A DNA stretch of 64,000 nt from Acholoe squamosa (GCA_949317995.1 OX439044.1:11751141-11815140), one strand, 5' to 3'; shown: positions 44,191-55,592, numbered from the stretch's first letter. Notes: generated by a model not told the origin, from the sequence alone. Numbers and translations are program-made.

Positions 44191-44465
44191 CTACCTTGCA
44201 TATAAGGGGCACCCCACATATAAGCCATCCTCAACTTCAGGGAATCCCATAGGGAGATCTGTGGCTTAGCTTGACCAGATAAATACTGGTATAATGCATG
44301 ATATCCTCGCCTATAAGACACACCCCCAACTCTTGCTGATTCTATAAGCCAAGCTCACTAAATTAGTGTTAAATGTATATAGGCTGCTCTTTGAGTGTAG
44401 CAAGATTCTATAAGCTCTCCAGAAGGTTCATAAGCACCGGCTTATATGCAGGTCTCATGGTACTT
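44190..44465. repeat. TATAAGCCGC-type MITE
   Basis: AACTACCTTGCATATAAGGG at the left and ACCGGCTTATATGCAGGTC at the right are inverted; internal TATAAGCC words repeat. Confidence 0.55.
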
Positions 44466-45400
44466 ACCGACTTTCCATTCACTGTTTACAGACTGTACTT
44501 TCCATATACTGACTGTACTTTCCATATACTACTTACTGACTGCACTTTCCATATAGTACTTAAGGTGGCTCACTCCCATGGTCCAAGAGTAACTAAATAT
44601 TTACCAATCTTTCACCATGTGGCCTTCATTACATGCTTATTTGACTGATGAAAAGAAAAGAGGGGGGTCCCAAGCTAGTTTCAGAGTTATTTCATCTTGA
44701 AGATTGAGTGACCTTGTCATAGGATTACATGGTGTTGGCACAAATGTTTAGAGAAAAATATCTTAGAGTAACTAAAGATGTCTATAAATCACCCAGAATA
44801 TAGCTTATGATGTTAATTGTCCAAAAAGGATATTTTGAACATATGGTCCCTGGCATGTTTTAAAGGTTTTTGGCATTTTAAATAAAAAGGTAATGAATAG
44901 TGTTGAGTGGTCTATATGTAGAACCTTTAACACTGAACTCCTACAAGTGGCTGGGTGGTGTAGTGGTAAGCTGTTCGTCTCCTCATCTGAAGGTTGGGCG
45001 TTCAAGACTCGGCCAGGTCCAGGGTTTACTTGCCTGGACTTAGCATATCATTCTGGGGACACTAACATCAACAGGCAGCTCCTAGTGGTTTGTAAATGTA
45101 CCACAAAATGCATATATATGCTCAGAAACCTGTGCATTGGGCCTACCTTGCAAGGAAGGGAGGCACCTTATTGACTGCACTTTCCATATACTACTTACTG
45201 ACTGTACTTTCCATATACTACTTACTAACAACACTTTGCATATACTACTTAGAGACTGCTCTTATGAACTATTCACTGACTACTATCCACATACTTGTTA
45301 CTAATGGTACTTTCCACATAATACTTACTGACGACACCTTTCATATGCTGGGTATTACCTACTGATTGCACGTTCCATACTATCCATTGACTGCACATTC
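44455..45400. repeat. 27-bp minisatellite split by a SINE-containing insert
   Basis: Units of ACTGTACTTTCCATATACTA with a CTTACTG link occur at 44455-44565 and again, increasingly diverged, at 45170-45400. The 44566-45170 interval between them lacks the unit and contains the SINE. Confidence 0.75.
44949..45170 (+). mobile_element. tRNA-derived SINE
   Basis: The head resembles a tRNA: A box TGGTGTAGTGG at 44956-44966 and B box CGTTCAAGACTC at 44999-45010, 33 bp apart, as for internal pol III promoters. A tRNA-unrelated body follows. Its exact 3' end and any target duplication are unclear. It is not a functional tRNA gene, since the acceptor stem does not pair well. Confidence 0.7.
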
Positions 45401-45523
45401 TGTAGATAGAATTGTCTCTTTTTGGAATTCCCACTACAATACCTTACACTAGGCACATGAAACATATTAAAATGAGAGTCAGGACATGAAAGATATCAAA
45501 GTGGCTACGGTAGAGAATGGCAT

Positions 45524-45747
45524 TTTACACTTTAAGGACCATTAACACATTAATGTATCAAGCCCATTGGTCGGCATGATGCATAAATGCAGCCCTGGCA
45601 AATAACTCATGAAGGCGATATTCATACATCATGCCAACCTTACAGGGCTGATGCACTCCCGGAGGGTCGTCATGATGCACCAATGAAGTTCTGGCGAGCA
45701 CTATGGGCATGATGCACTCCTGCATTAGCAGACACTTAAAATGTTAA
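45524..45747. repeat. Double-hairpin MITE copy
   Basis: Left CACTTTAAGGACC, right CACTTAAAATGTTAA. Both hairpins are damaged but the spacer TGATGCACTCCCGGAGGG is kept. Confidence 0.75.
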
Positions 45748-46778
45748 CCACCCTCCCTGTGCCTGACATAGGCCTTTATCATTACAATCCATCACCAGTA
45801 GCCACATGCACTGTCCATGTCTAAGAGTAGTAAGTATGGCAGTAATAGTAGACCACAGGGCTATAGACGTAGCGTGCCTATGTCAAACTGAACATATCAA
45901 GCCTCTCAGGGATATAAAGTGAGATTGGTTGGAAGAAAAGAGGCCCCTCTTAGCACGAAGGCAGCTCTTTTAAAAGTCCTAAGTTGTTCACTTGAACGTA
46001 TGTCACGAGATGGTACTGTGTGTGGGGAGGTGGAGGAAGGTAGGGGTTTAATAGTGGGATGCCTATACCACAGGGAAGGGTGGGGGGGGGGTAAGGGATA
46101 TCAGGGATACATGGAAGAAAGAGGGGATCTGAAGTGAAATTGATATGACATGACAGACAGATAGTGTGAGTACATGTATGTAAGTCTGCTGCTGAATAAT
46201 TGACTATTGATAAGATATAAGAAGAAAGATAAAAAATAAAAAAAAAAAAAGAAAGAAAATGATATCGGCCCTGCAAAGCAAAACATCGTGTACACGAAAG
46301 AAAGCGGAAGTCAGATATATACAGAATATGGAATGTCCAGCATGGAAATTGTCTGCTTTTGATCTTTTTACTTTTTTTTGTAGAACATTATGGAAGCTTA
46401 ATTATCTGAGGGACAACAAGGGAAGATACTTATAGGAGTATGATGATGAATTTTCTTTTATCATTCAGGTTCTTTTTGCCTCAGATAAGGCTACACTGCA
46501 AAAAAAAAATGTCGAATAACAGCAAAATCGCTGTCCTAAAGTTGCCAGAGATCCATTGTTTTTTTCAGAGATTCCTTGTACCACTGTTCTGCCCCCCCCC
46601 CCCCGGGGGGCTTCTTGTCACAAAAGAACTACCCCGGTTCCCTAAAATAGGATTAAGGTAGTTCACTGTTCAGTTTTACTAGGACCCCTGGTAGATTCAA
46701 CTGTTATTCTTTACAGTGTACCTCTGTCATGGCATGGCTGTACATGCCCTGTACAAGCTCCGTGCTGGGAATAACTAA
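45748..46778. other. Non-coding stretch
   Basis: Poly(A)-rich at 46225-46255; a C14G6 run at 46590-46610. Short chance ORFs only. Confidence 0.35.
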
Positions 46779-46965
46779 TTAACCCTTTAAGTACATGGTC
46801 ATGCATAAATGTAATCCTGGCGAATATCTCACTATTGCTGCATTCAAGCATCATGCAGAATCTACAGGGTTGATACACTCCCAAATTGTTGCCATGATGC
46901 ATGATTGCAGTGCATCCGTGTACCTTACCAGCGCTGCACTGGTGTATCAAGACAAATTAGTGCAC
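46779..46965. repeat. Double-hairpin MITE copy
   Basis: Starts TTAACCCTTTAAGTACATG; both hairpins are eroded (GATGCATGATTGCAGTGC / GCGCTGCACTGGTGTATC). Confidence 0.75.
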
Positions 46966-47009
46966 ACAATTACAAGACAAGCAATTCTAAAACAGTTCAC
47001 CTCTTTAGC

Positions 47010-47201
47010 TGGTTTATGCAGTTGTGCATCATGATTATTTATTGTCATGATGCACCAATGAGCATCATGCCAATCCCCAGGAGTGTATCATGCCGCAGGG
47101 TCGCCATGATGCAGAGTTTTGGCCCTGGTGCGTTACTCACCCCGGCTGCCTCATGTATCATGATTGTTGACATGATACACTTATCCATTAGCGGCCATTA
47201 A
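47010..47201. repeat. Double-hairpin MITE copy sharing a TTAA with the next
   Basis: Ends GCGGCCATTAA. That TTAA (47198-47201) is also the first base group of the next copy, so the two are head-to-tail on one target site. Confidence 0.65.
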
Positions 47202-47637
47202 AATGCTGCCGATGCAGGAGTGCATCATGCCCATTGGTCGTCATGCACCAATGATGGGCTTCCCTAGCCCACTTAAAAGGGTCTATTTCTCCTCTTTCCT
47301 ATCCCCTCGGGATGTGTGTGGTGCACATATGCGCGGGCACCAACACATTCCTCTGTGAAATTGCGTAATATAGTTCTCGCCATGAATATGACCTTAGCTG
47401 TCGTAATGGCGTTAAACATCTATTACTCACTCACTCACTCACTCACTGATGCACCAATGAAGTGCTGGTGAGAGCATCATGCCGACCCTATGGGTTTGAT
47501 ACATATACATACTCCTGGAGGGTGGGCATGATGCTCCAATGAAGTGCTGGCGAGGAGTCTCACCAGCACATCATTGGTGTATCATGACGACCAATGGGCA
47601 TGATGCATTCCTGCATCAGAGGCCCTTAAAGGGTTAA
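47198..47637. repeat. Double-hairpin MITE copy split by a SINE-like insert
   Basis: Left part 47198-47254 (TTAA, GCTGCCGATGCAGGAGTGC), right part 47449-47637 ending CCCTTAAAGGGTTAA. The insertion lies within the stem of the first hairpin. Confidence 0.9.
47255..47448 (+). mobile_element. SINE-like retroposon with 12-bp target duplication
   Basis: Inserted into a MITE hairpin: ATGCACCAATGA occurs at 47243-47254 and again at 47449-47460. The body starts GGGCTTCCCTAGCCCAC and ends GGCGTTAAACATCTATT followed by an (ACTC)n tail. The long duplication and simple-repeat tail fit LINE-driven retroposition. No pol III boxes are visible, so it may be a 5'-truncated LINE or SINE end. Confidence 0.85.
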
Positions 47638-47880
47638 AGTGTTTACACCACCACTCACAGGCGACATATATATCCTATATTATGGTGATTGATGGTATTC
47701 TCCTTTAATGAGTATGATCAAGGATGACGTGCTCAAACGCAACATATGTAATTAAATCTTTTTTACTCTACACACCAACCCACACTCACCCCCTTAGGCT
47801 GTATATCTGAATGTTAGTACACCCCCACCTCCCCCCAGCCCAGCCTCATACCCACCACTAATTGATTCATCCTTTAAGAA
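47638..47880. other. Non-coding stretch
   Basis: No gene or repeat recognised. Confidence 0.35.
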
Positions 47881-48040
47881 CCACAAAGTACATAAGTACA
47901 TCATGCCTTTTTGCGGTCGTGATGCATAAATGCAGCGATGGTGAGTAACTCGCCCGTGCCACATTTCATGCATCATGCTAGCCCCAATGGGCTTATACAC
48001 CTCTAGTGGGTCGGCATGATGCTCCAATGAGGTGCATCAT
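47881..48040. repeat. Double-hairpin MITE copy, partial
   Basis: GTGATGCATAAATGCAGCGA..CATTTCATGCATCATG hairpin, then GGGTCGGCATGATGCTCCAA; the second hairpin is cut short where the next foldback starts. Confidence 0.7.
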
Positions 48041-48043
48041 TTA

Positions 48044-48165
48044 GAGAATAGACAACGATGTTCTTCACATCAAGACTGTCTGTTGTCCTATAATGCACGA
48101 ATGCATCTGAGTGCATTATAGGACAACAGACAGTCGAGATGTGAAGAAGGAGTTGTCTATTGTCT
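48044..48165. repeat. Foldback element, about 50-bp arms
   Basis: GACTGTCTGTTGTCCTATAA..TGCAC pairs with GTGCATTATAGGACAACAGA..CAGTC across a 12-nt loop, and the outer parts pair through ACATC..GATGT and GACAAC/GTTGTC with a few mismatches. Confidence 0.85.
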
Positions 48166-48329
48166 TTATAAAACGTTGTACATTTCATTCCAATCACTTA
48201 AGTACCCAATTAAGGTATGTCTAGACCAATTAATGATACTTGACTTGTTTACAGCTATGGTGACCTTGCTCAGGTGAGCACTACACTCCTATAATGCACT
48301 CAAGGTCACTTCTATCGTGCAGCAAAGCA

Positions 48330-48536
48330 CTGCCAGCCATTTTATAATGATGCATCATGCCGACCTATGGGTATGAGGCACTTCTGCATTATAGGCAGGT
48401 TAGGGGTCGCGCAGTGTACTGGTGTATCATTTTCACGATACAGGAATGCAGAACTGTTTAATAGCTTGCCAGGGCTGCATTCATGCATCATGTAGACTCC
48501 ATGGGCCTGACACAACCTTAAGGGTTGTTAATTAGA
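48330..48536. repeat. Double-hairpin MITE copy, decayed
   Basis: Contains ATGATGCATCATGCCGACC and a GCCAGGGCTGCATTCATGC half-stem; right side CCTTAAGGGTTG. Confidence 0.65.
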
Positions 48537-48626
48537 CTTTGTATCCAATACATTGCTGGCAAGTGCATTCCCCGGCACTGTATTGGTGACAACAAAGAAA
48601 CCTCAGCTTAGAGGCATCCTAAATCT

Positions 48627-48808
48627 TTAACCCTTTAAGGGCTGCTAATGCAGGAGTGCGCCATGCACACTGGTCGCCATGATACACCAATGAAGTGCTG
48701 ATGCGTCTGCTCGCCATCACTTCATTGGAGCATCATGCTGTCCGTCCGGGGTCATATTCACTCTACATTGTCGTCATGCATTACACATTTATGCCCCTAG
48801 AGGATTAA
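48627..48808. repeat. Double-hairpin MITE copy with TTAA at both ends
   Basis: TTAACCCTTTAAGGGCTGC at the left, CCTAGAGGATTAA at the right. The first hairpin is kept (CCAATGAAGTGCTGATG / CATCACTTCATTGG), the second is lost. Confidence 0.85.
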
Positions 48809-48847
48809 AGGATTTTGAATGCACCCCAGATCTATAACACTACATTA

Positions 48848-49213
48848 TAGTCCAAGAGGCCAGACACTTTTATTTTTGTTTTGGGTACCAAAAGGTCTGA
48901 TGGCAGATTCTTATGTAAAAAAGTCTCACGAATTCAGATCTGCAATTCTTAAAAAAATCCGACGCTGCGTTTTCGCACAATCGGGGCTTAAAGTAGGTCA
49001 CCGTCAATTCTCAACATGGTAAATATATGTCATTTGGACTTTCAGATAAGTCCTATCTCCATTTAATAGGGTAATCTACACCCATATTATCAAGAGTTAG
49101 GGTTCTCCTCTTAATGTTCTGCTTTTAATAAAACAGTTCCCAACATCATTTTCAAGATGGCCGCCAATATTTTACCGATTTTGACGATTTATAAGTAAAC
49201 AACCACTATAAAA
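48848..49213. repeat. Left TIR of the Academ-like transposon
   Basis: Starts TAGTCCAAGAGGCCAGAC; matches the reverse complement of 55222-55588 with about 17 differences. A short ORF inside both TIRs is a by-product of the duplication. Confidence 0.95.
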
Positions 49214-49621
49214 CATATCATCGTTTATTAATGCACACATACCCAATCCCTACTATGTTTTCATGCAAGTCAAATTATGCAGAAGGTTCTGTGTAACATA
49301 TCAGATCAAATTTACAGCTCTTTGTCAGCTTTGATGACCATTTGCGAACAGAAAAAATCAATTAAACATCATCCTAAATGCTTACATACGTGAAGAACAG
49401 ACAAAACACTTTAAGCTTTCCTCTATGTACCTAACTTACAATGTGATTTTTTGGGCTATGACTATTAGTTATCAAGCAATTTGTTTATCAGGGATGAACA
49501 CTTTATCAGAAATATATGGATGCTCTATTTATATTAGAAATATAATCAGCAGGACTGTGCGTTCCACATATTTTGATTTTGCTTCATATTTGACAGTGAA
49601 GCTCTCAAGATATATTCACCA

Positions 49622-52147
49622 TCATTCTTCATCTGCCTCTCCATCTGATTCATCCCTTCCATATCTGTTCTCCCCATATGCCATCTCTTCTTCTTCCTCA
49701 AGGTCTTCATCCTCAAGTGGGGTTTTCAGAAGGATGTCCTTGATTGATTTGGGGAATTGAGCACAATCAAACCAGTTTATATCATAGTGACCATCATTCA
49801 ATTCCCATCCATTTTGTGCTGGGTCCAGTATTAGAGGATTTGGATGCCAGGCTCTTTTCCATGTTGAAGCTACAAGATTGGCCCTTTCGACCTGTTTCTC
49901 CAATGTTGCTTTACTTGATGGAAAATTACTCGGATTTGCCCCTTTTGCGAGTTGAAGGAGGTCACCTTTGTTTTTGGGTGCATACTTTGTTTCAAATATC
50001 GCTAGTCTTGCCTTGTTTACAGACTGGAACTTTGGTTTTCCATACAATGCACAGACCCATGGCTCAAGTTCAGGTGTGAGATCTACAAGATTTACATTAT
50101 CTTCCCCAAGCTTTGAGAATGTGTCAGTGTGTGCTTTGTTTTTCATCATAAGGTTCAGTGGCCTCACTTTCCCTTTGTGACTGAATGCTGGAGTGTAGTC
50201 ACTTCCCGTCATGGCATGCAACCCTGGTAGTGCACTTATGACATCACCATCAAGTTTATCTACCATTTCTGTGATGCTGATGCACCTTCTTGTGTTATTG
50301 CTAGATAATCCCACATCTAGCCAGACTTTGGCCTTTATAGCATGTGTCTTGTAGATGTGGTACAAATGATATAGCAGCAAAACAAATATGTCTGTATCAT
50401 TTGCTCTAACCACAATTTCTGCCTGTCCATTGTGCCCAATGCAATGTGTCATATGAAACATTATCCTTGTATCTGCCTCTATGTGAGAGCATTCTAGCTC
50501 AATTATTCTTTCCCTGATGATGGCTCCATCTTTGACACTGAACTTGAAGCATTCATTCTGACAAGTCAAATACACAGAGTGTCCATCCAGGATTTGTAGA
50601 TAGGATTCTTTTGCCCACTCCTTGAGCAGGAACTTAACAAATGATGTTTTGAAGGCACCAGATTTGATTACTGACTTCCATTCCTTTGTCTGCTGCTTTG
50701 GGCCAGTTATTTGAACAGATGTGCTAGATTGCTTCTCATTCTGATGTCTCTTTGCTCGAGTAGTGTCTTTGATAGTGGGTACAACTTCATACTGATCTGT
50801 GATGAAATGCACAGTGGGAGACATTTGGCACAACCTTGTGAGAATATCCTTTGCAACCTCCCCATAAGTGATAGGTGGATTTACAATTTGGTAAAGAAAG
50901 AATGATGCATCAACCAGCATGACATCACTCTCTCCAAATCTTGATATACCAGGAGCAATTTCCTCAATCCTGTGCTGCAACATAGCTTTGTTTGTTGCAT
51001 TCATAGTGCCATCTACAGAACCAAGTGAAAGTGGAACAGGAGTTAGAGGATACTCAAACACTTTCTCAAGATCAAGATCCTCTTTGCTGCTGAGGTACAG
51101 TAGGTTGCCAAACAGGTCCCTTGTTCATGCCAGTTCTTTTATCTTGGCATCCTTGGAAGTGACCTTTACTTTAACCGCTGCACTCGCAAAATTTTTGATT
51201 TTTTTACTAGGGATTGGTTTCTCAAATCTCTCAGGGTCACTAAAGCACCCTTCCCGAAAATCTTCCAGCCACTTTTTGCCCTTCTGGTTCCACTCCATGA
51301 GATCCTGCCTTATATCCTCTGGTACTTCTTTACCTGTGGACAGACTGTAGAGGGCAGGTTCGGTGGAAGTGCAAAAGGGTTCATAGAATCACAAATCTGT
51401 GTAATGAGCCTTTGCAGGTCCTCATTGTCTTTTGCTATCCTCTGTGGCTTTAGCTCGGATGTAATATCCTCATGCTTAAGCAATCCAGCTCCAGATAAGA
51501 GACAGCCAACTATTGCACTGCGTGCTGTCTTGGTCACAGTCCATTTGGTGCGTGTAGAAGGTGACAGAGAAAAGGCTGAAATCCCAGTGAGCCTTGAGGC
51601 TGCATCTTTATTCACTGTCTGCTCTAGTGTCATGTCCACTGCTGTCCTGGAGAAGTGCTTTTCAGTCCTCCTGATTGACAGTGCTCCATTTTCAAGCATC
51701 TCTCGGGCCTCTGAATGGCTTTCATCAATGTTCAGAAGATTTAGATGATAGCGGACCATCCACCTTGCGTAATTTGGTCAGTTACCAGCAAAGAAATGCT
51801 GGCACATTTCTCCTAGTCCATGTACAAACAAGTTGTAGTCGTTTGTGCGGCAGGCTCGGCTGAATACAAGGTATGTGTGAACTAACTGAATGTAGATCAT
51901 CCAATACTTCACCGTGCTCCCATGCACACCATCGAGTGTCTGGGAAGCATACTGCTCATAATCATTCATGAACATTATGTAGACCTCATCATTCTCTAGT
52001 TTTTCTAATGTCTCAGGGCTTCCATTGTCATTTAACTCATGGATGATGTCTACTAACCTCGGTGGAAGAGTCCCTTTCTCAGTCAGAAACTGCTTGAAAT
52101 GCAGAGTCTGCATTGCTGCTGCCAGGAGTGGATGGATCCTTTTACAC
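49622..52147 (-). pseudogene. Transposase-like protein, C-terminal exon with XPG/FEN nuclease domain (interrupted)
   Basis: Read right to left, the exon probably starts at 52147 after TTCCAG. The frame is open through a region ending HFFAGN, meets TGA at 51780-51778, continues in the same frame (PNYARWMVRYHL), changes frame in a T-run near 51375, continues (STGKEVPEDIRQ), meets a second TGA at 51127-51125, then stays open to 49622. The last uninterrupted block (from 51061, 479 codons; its first codon is GTG, so not a true start) carries the nuclease motifs: VDASFFLYQI (Asp51), FITDQYEVVPTIKDTTRAKR (Asp89), HIEADTR (193-199), ANDTDIFVLLLYH (Asp222 and Asp224) and LHAMTGSDYT (Asp288). These match the metal-binding acidic residues and helical clamp of FEN1/XPG nucleases. 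An acidic tail follows. Confidence 0.75.
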
Positions 52148-52342
52148 CTGGAAGGAACCATACCTGTATTAGATATGTGGATATTGGTAAAATACATATT
52201 TGTGGGTGTTTATTCTTCGAAAATTGAAATATAAGAACTTTCTACAAGTGAAATTTATCAATTATATCTCATTTTATGATATGGTCATGTGCAAATATCT
52301 TCAGCACTAATATTATATATATAGTCAAAAGAAAGCACCTAC
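52148..52342 (-). other. Predicted intron of the transposase-like gene
   Basis: Donor AACCG|GTAGGT (52342) and acceptor TTCCAG|GTGTAAA (52148) keep the frame and give KHYNR-CKRIHPLL across the junction. The ORFs on the two sides otherwise end and begin here. 195 bp, AT-rich. Confidence 0.55.
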
Positions 52343-54405
52343 CGGTTGTAGTGCTTGCCTTTAAGGAATCCCTGTAGAGAGCCATTGGCCAGTACCTCTG
52401 CTTCTACCAGAATGTCCTCTCCCCCTGAACCATCCAAGTAATAGCCCAATGCACCAAAGTAGGCCAGGAGTATATGGAAAGGACCAAAGCAGATGAATAA
52501 ATTATCATACTTTGGTGTTTCAGAAGCTTGGATCTGCATGGCTGGTTTAGCGATGGCGAGGTCATAGTGGACAACAGCAATGTTCTGTCCACATTCCACT
52601 GCTACCTTTTGGGATATTTTCATTGTTTCCAAAACAACATCTAACCTTGTGGGTGGTAATGTGATGTTTTCCATGTAGGCTATGGTGTGAAGTGGGAGAC
52701 TGTCAATAGCAAGTCTAGAATTCCACCCAACCCACATGGGGGCCTTTGCCACTAGAGTTGACAATACCCATAGATGGTCAAGGTACTTTATCCTTGTGAT
52801 ATTTGGAGGAGGTGGCAGATACTTCACATTATACTGAAATGTTTTTATCTTTGGTTTCTTTTTGTATGGCTCCAAATGTTTCTCCTTGAAATGGAATGTT
52901 CTCTTTGAAACCTTGATATCACTGTTCGATGAGGGGGAAGGTGTATGCAGAGATTGACTTTGTGTGTCTGTGTCCTGTGGTTCTGTTTGTTTTTCATCTT
53001 GATCATTGCAGATATTCTGATAGCATATCCCAACTGTGTCATGCAGGGTGTTTTTCCCTGAGAGTGTTTGATTCATTTCGTCATAGTTGTCCCATGCTAA
53101 AGATGTACTCTTTCCTCCCTTCCTTTTAATTCCATCTGGAGTTACTAGTTTTCTCTCCATTATCTCGGTAGCTATCTCTGTTTCTTTCTCCTCTACCAAA
53201 TGATAGCTGATACTATGTCCATATCGATTCAGAATTTCAACTACCTTTCTTGAACCTGTAATGCTCTTCATACCAAGTCCCATTATTACATGTTTCATGG
53301 GTTTGACTCGCCCTCCTGTTGCACAGTATATGACATCATCACAGACTGATTTCACCAGCCTGACAGATTTCTCATGACCAGGAAGTGTTGCCTTACCTGT
53401 GTAGAGAATTGTGAAAAAGCTTTCAAGATCTTTTGGAATAGTTTCCCTATTTCTTTCAAGAGCCTCTTCAGAGAATTCATTCATGTGTTCTTTGCCGCAC
53501 TCCTTCATATTAAGTATCTGTCTACGGAGAAATACAGCTGTCTCAAACAGAGAGCTGTGGTCAAAAAACACTAGTTTCTTTGCCTCATCAGCAGTCAGTT
53601 TTGAACTATACAATATAACACCTTTCTTTTGGCCTACTGTGTGCTTTTGTATTTCATCCCCATACTCTTTTAATATCTTAGCACAGAGGCTGTCAGCAGA
53701 ATATGTTGACTCCCCTAACATTGTGATGTACTTTTCATGAATGGTGGTTAGTAGCATGCTACTAGGACTATCAATGATTTCTGCCTGAATGTATGTTTTG
53801 AGTTCGCTAAAAGCATTTTCATGATTGATCATTTTTTCAGACTTCTTTTTGCCATCCTGTGCTTTATTCAGAAAATCTCGCTTGCAAGAATGGTGATATT
53901 TCACCTCTTTTGATTTCATATCAATGCCACTAATCTTAGATGATATATCAAGATGACTAAGCTTGAGAGCAGCACTTTTTATTGTTTTTTCAGCTGTATC
54001 AGTTTCACAACTCCCAGGATATTCAACATTACCCTTCTTAGTTTTCCTGTAATGGTTACAGAATATGCAAACAGGTCTAAACACACCAGAGCTATTTTGA
54101 GTAGTATGTGTCACATTTGACCTTAATTTTGGTTTCTGTTGTACATTTTTCTTAATTCTCTTGTCACCTCCATCTTTTAGAATAGCAGTGAAGTCTTTAA
54201 GGCATTTGACATGGTATCCCATATTTTCATCTAAGTACTCTGGTAATTTGATACTAAAATACTTTGATTGCTTCAAGTAAGACCTTCTCTTCTGATCAGC
54301 CAACTTGATTTTTTCAAAGGTTTGTTGGTCACATGCTTTTATAAGCCCTTGTCTATCAGCATTGTTCTTGGATGGAAAATGCAGTATGCAGTATCTAGTA
54401 GACAT
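52343..54405 (-). CDS. Transposase-like protein, N-terminal exon (about 687 aa)
   Basis: Begins at an ATG in good context (AACAATGT) and is uninterrupted to a splice-like donor, CCG|GTAGGT. Cys/His motifs that look metal-binding: YHVKCLKDF (His65, Cys68), CIFCNHYRK (Cys113, Cys116) and YHHSCKRDF (His171/172, Cys174). The middle has helical, charged sequence; then a Ser/Thr/Gln-rich linker at about 480-500; then a conserved-looking C-terminal part (YLPPPPNITRIKYLDHLW, MWVGWNSRLAI, LFICFGPFHILLAYFGALGYY). I know this arrangement from many unannotated invertebrate proteins, but its biochemistry is not established. It is transcribed with the nuclease part to its left. Confidence 0.7.
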
Positions 54406-55221
54406 TGTTCAGTTTAGAGCTATTGCCTGAAACAAAAAAGATAGGTTAGTACCCACCACCAAACCATCACCAAGAGCACTAGCAAGCCAAGCATATTAGT
54501 TGAAACTACTCTACAAGTTTTGCATTATATTGAAAGATAGCAACAAAACAATCCTACTCTCCTAGTCTGCATGTCAATGGAAGTATTTATTCCAGTTTCT
54601 GTCTTCCACATCTGACATATGAACACCATAATGATAGTCACAAATCATCAGTTTGATCATGTATGCATTTGAACAACCCCCTCCTTCCTATGCATACAGA
54701 CCCAAACCATACGGACCCCCCCCCTCTTCAATGTGTGCATGGGACATTCCTGTGCACTATAGCAAATATGAAATGATATGCAAAATATTGTATACCCCTT
54801 ATTTCTTACCTTTGTGAACTCTTTGTTGGGGGTGGGGGTCAGTAGAGTGATCGATTCTCCGGCCAAGTTCAGTGGGCATAAGCATACTATAGGAAAGCCA
54901 TCTTTAGTGGTAAAAAGCATTCTCAAGATTAGTTGAACATTCTTATGTTATGTGTGAGAAAATGAATACAGAAAAAATGATGATGTGCATTAGGAATTCA
55001 CAAATTAAAAGTGCATCTGCTTTGTAGGCTCTAAATGACACTTCAGTCGGTAAATGTATTTTATGCACATATAATACAAATTATCATAAATCCGTATCTA
55101 TTGATTGATGAGGAATATACTTATTTTGTCTCTTAACTGTTAAAGCTGAGGCAACATTAATCTTACCACTGTTACACTGAAAAACATGTCCATTGTCATG
55201 TTACATTATATAGATAGGCAA
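54406..55221. other. Transposon 5' non-coding region
   Basis: Between the transposase start codon and the right TIR, probably promoter and 5' UTR of the minus-strand gene. A short minus-strand ORF (54657-54926) has no recognised domain. Confidence 0.4.
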
Positions 55222-55588
55222 GGTTTACAGTGGCTGTATGCTTATAAATTGTCAAAATCGGCAAAATATTGGTGGCCATCTTGAAAATGATGATGGGAAC
55301 TATTTTATTAAAAGCAGAACATTAAGAGGAGAACCCTAACCCTTGATAATATGGGTGTAGATTACCCTATTAAACAGAGATAGGACTTAACTGAAAGTCC
55401 AAATGACATAAAATTATCATGTTGAGAATTGACGGTGACCTACTTTAAGCCCCGATTGTGCAAAAACGCAGCGTCGGATTTTTTTAAGAATTGCAGATCT
55501 GAATTCGTGAGACTTTTTTACATAAGAATCTGCCATCAGACCTTTTGGTACCCAAAACAAAAATAAAAGTGTCTGGCCTCTTGGACTA
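55222..55588. repeat. Right TIR of the Academ-like transposon
   Basis: Reverse complement of 48848-49213, ending GGCCTCTTGGACTA; ATTA follows. Confidence 0.95.
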
Positions 55589-55592
55589 ATTA

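Larger units (their letters stand above)
48848..55588 (-). mobile_element. Academ-like DNA transposon, 6.74 kb
   Basis: TIRs of about 366 bp (left 48848-49213, right 55222-55588) are about 95% alike by eye and start TAGTCCAAGAGGCC. A 4-bp ATTA flanks both ends (48844-48847 and 55589-55592), a likely target duplication. All coding sequence is on the minus strand: an N-terminal part with Cys/His motifs and a C-terminal part with an XPG/FEN-type nuclease domain. From memory of the family, XPG nucleases mark the AcademX branch of Academ, and 3-4-bp duplications fit; the assignment is an inference. The coding region has two in-frame stops and one frame change, so this copy is probably inactive. 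Confidence 0.75.

Noticed and set aside
48819-49022. Shared ORF (FLFWVPKGLMADSYVKK) at both transposon ends
   Set aside because: It is inside the TIR, so it appears twice by inversion; no sign of coding constraint.
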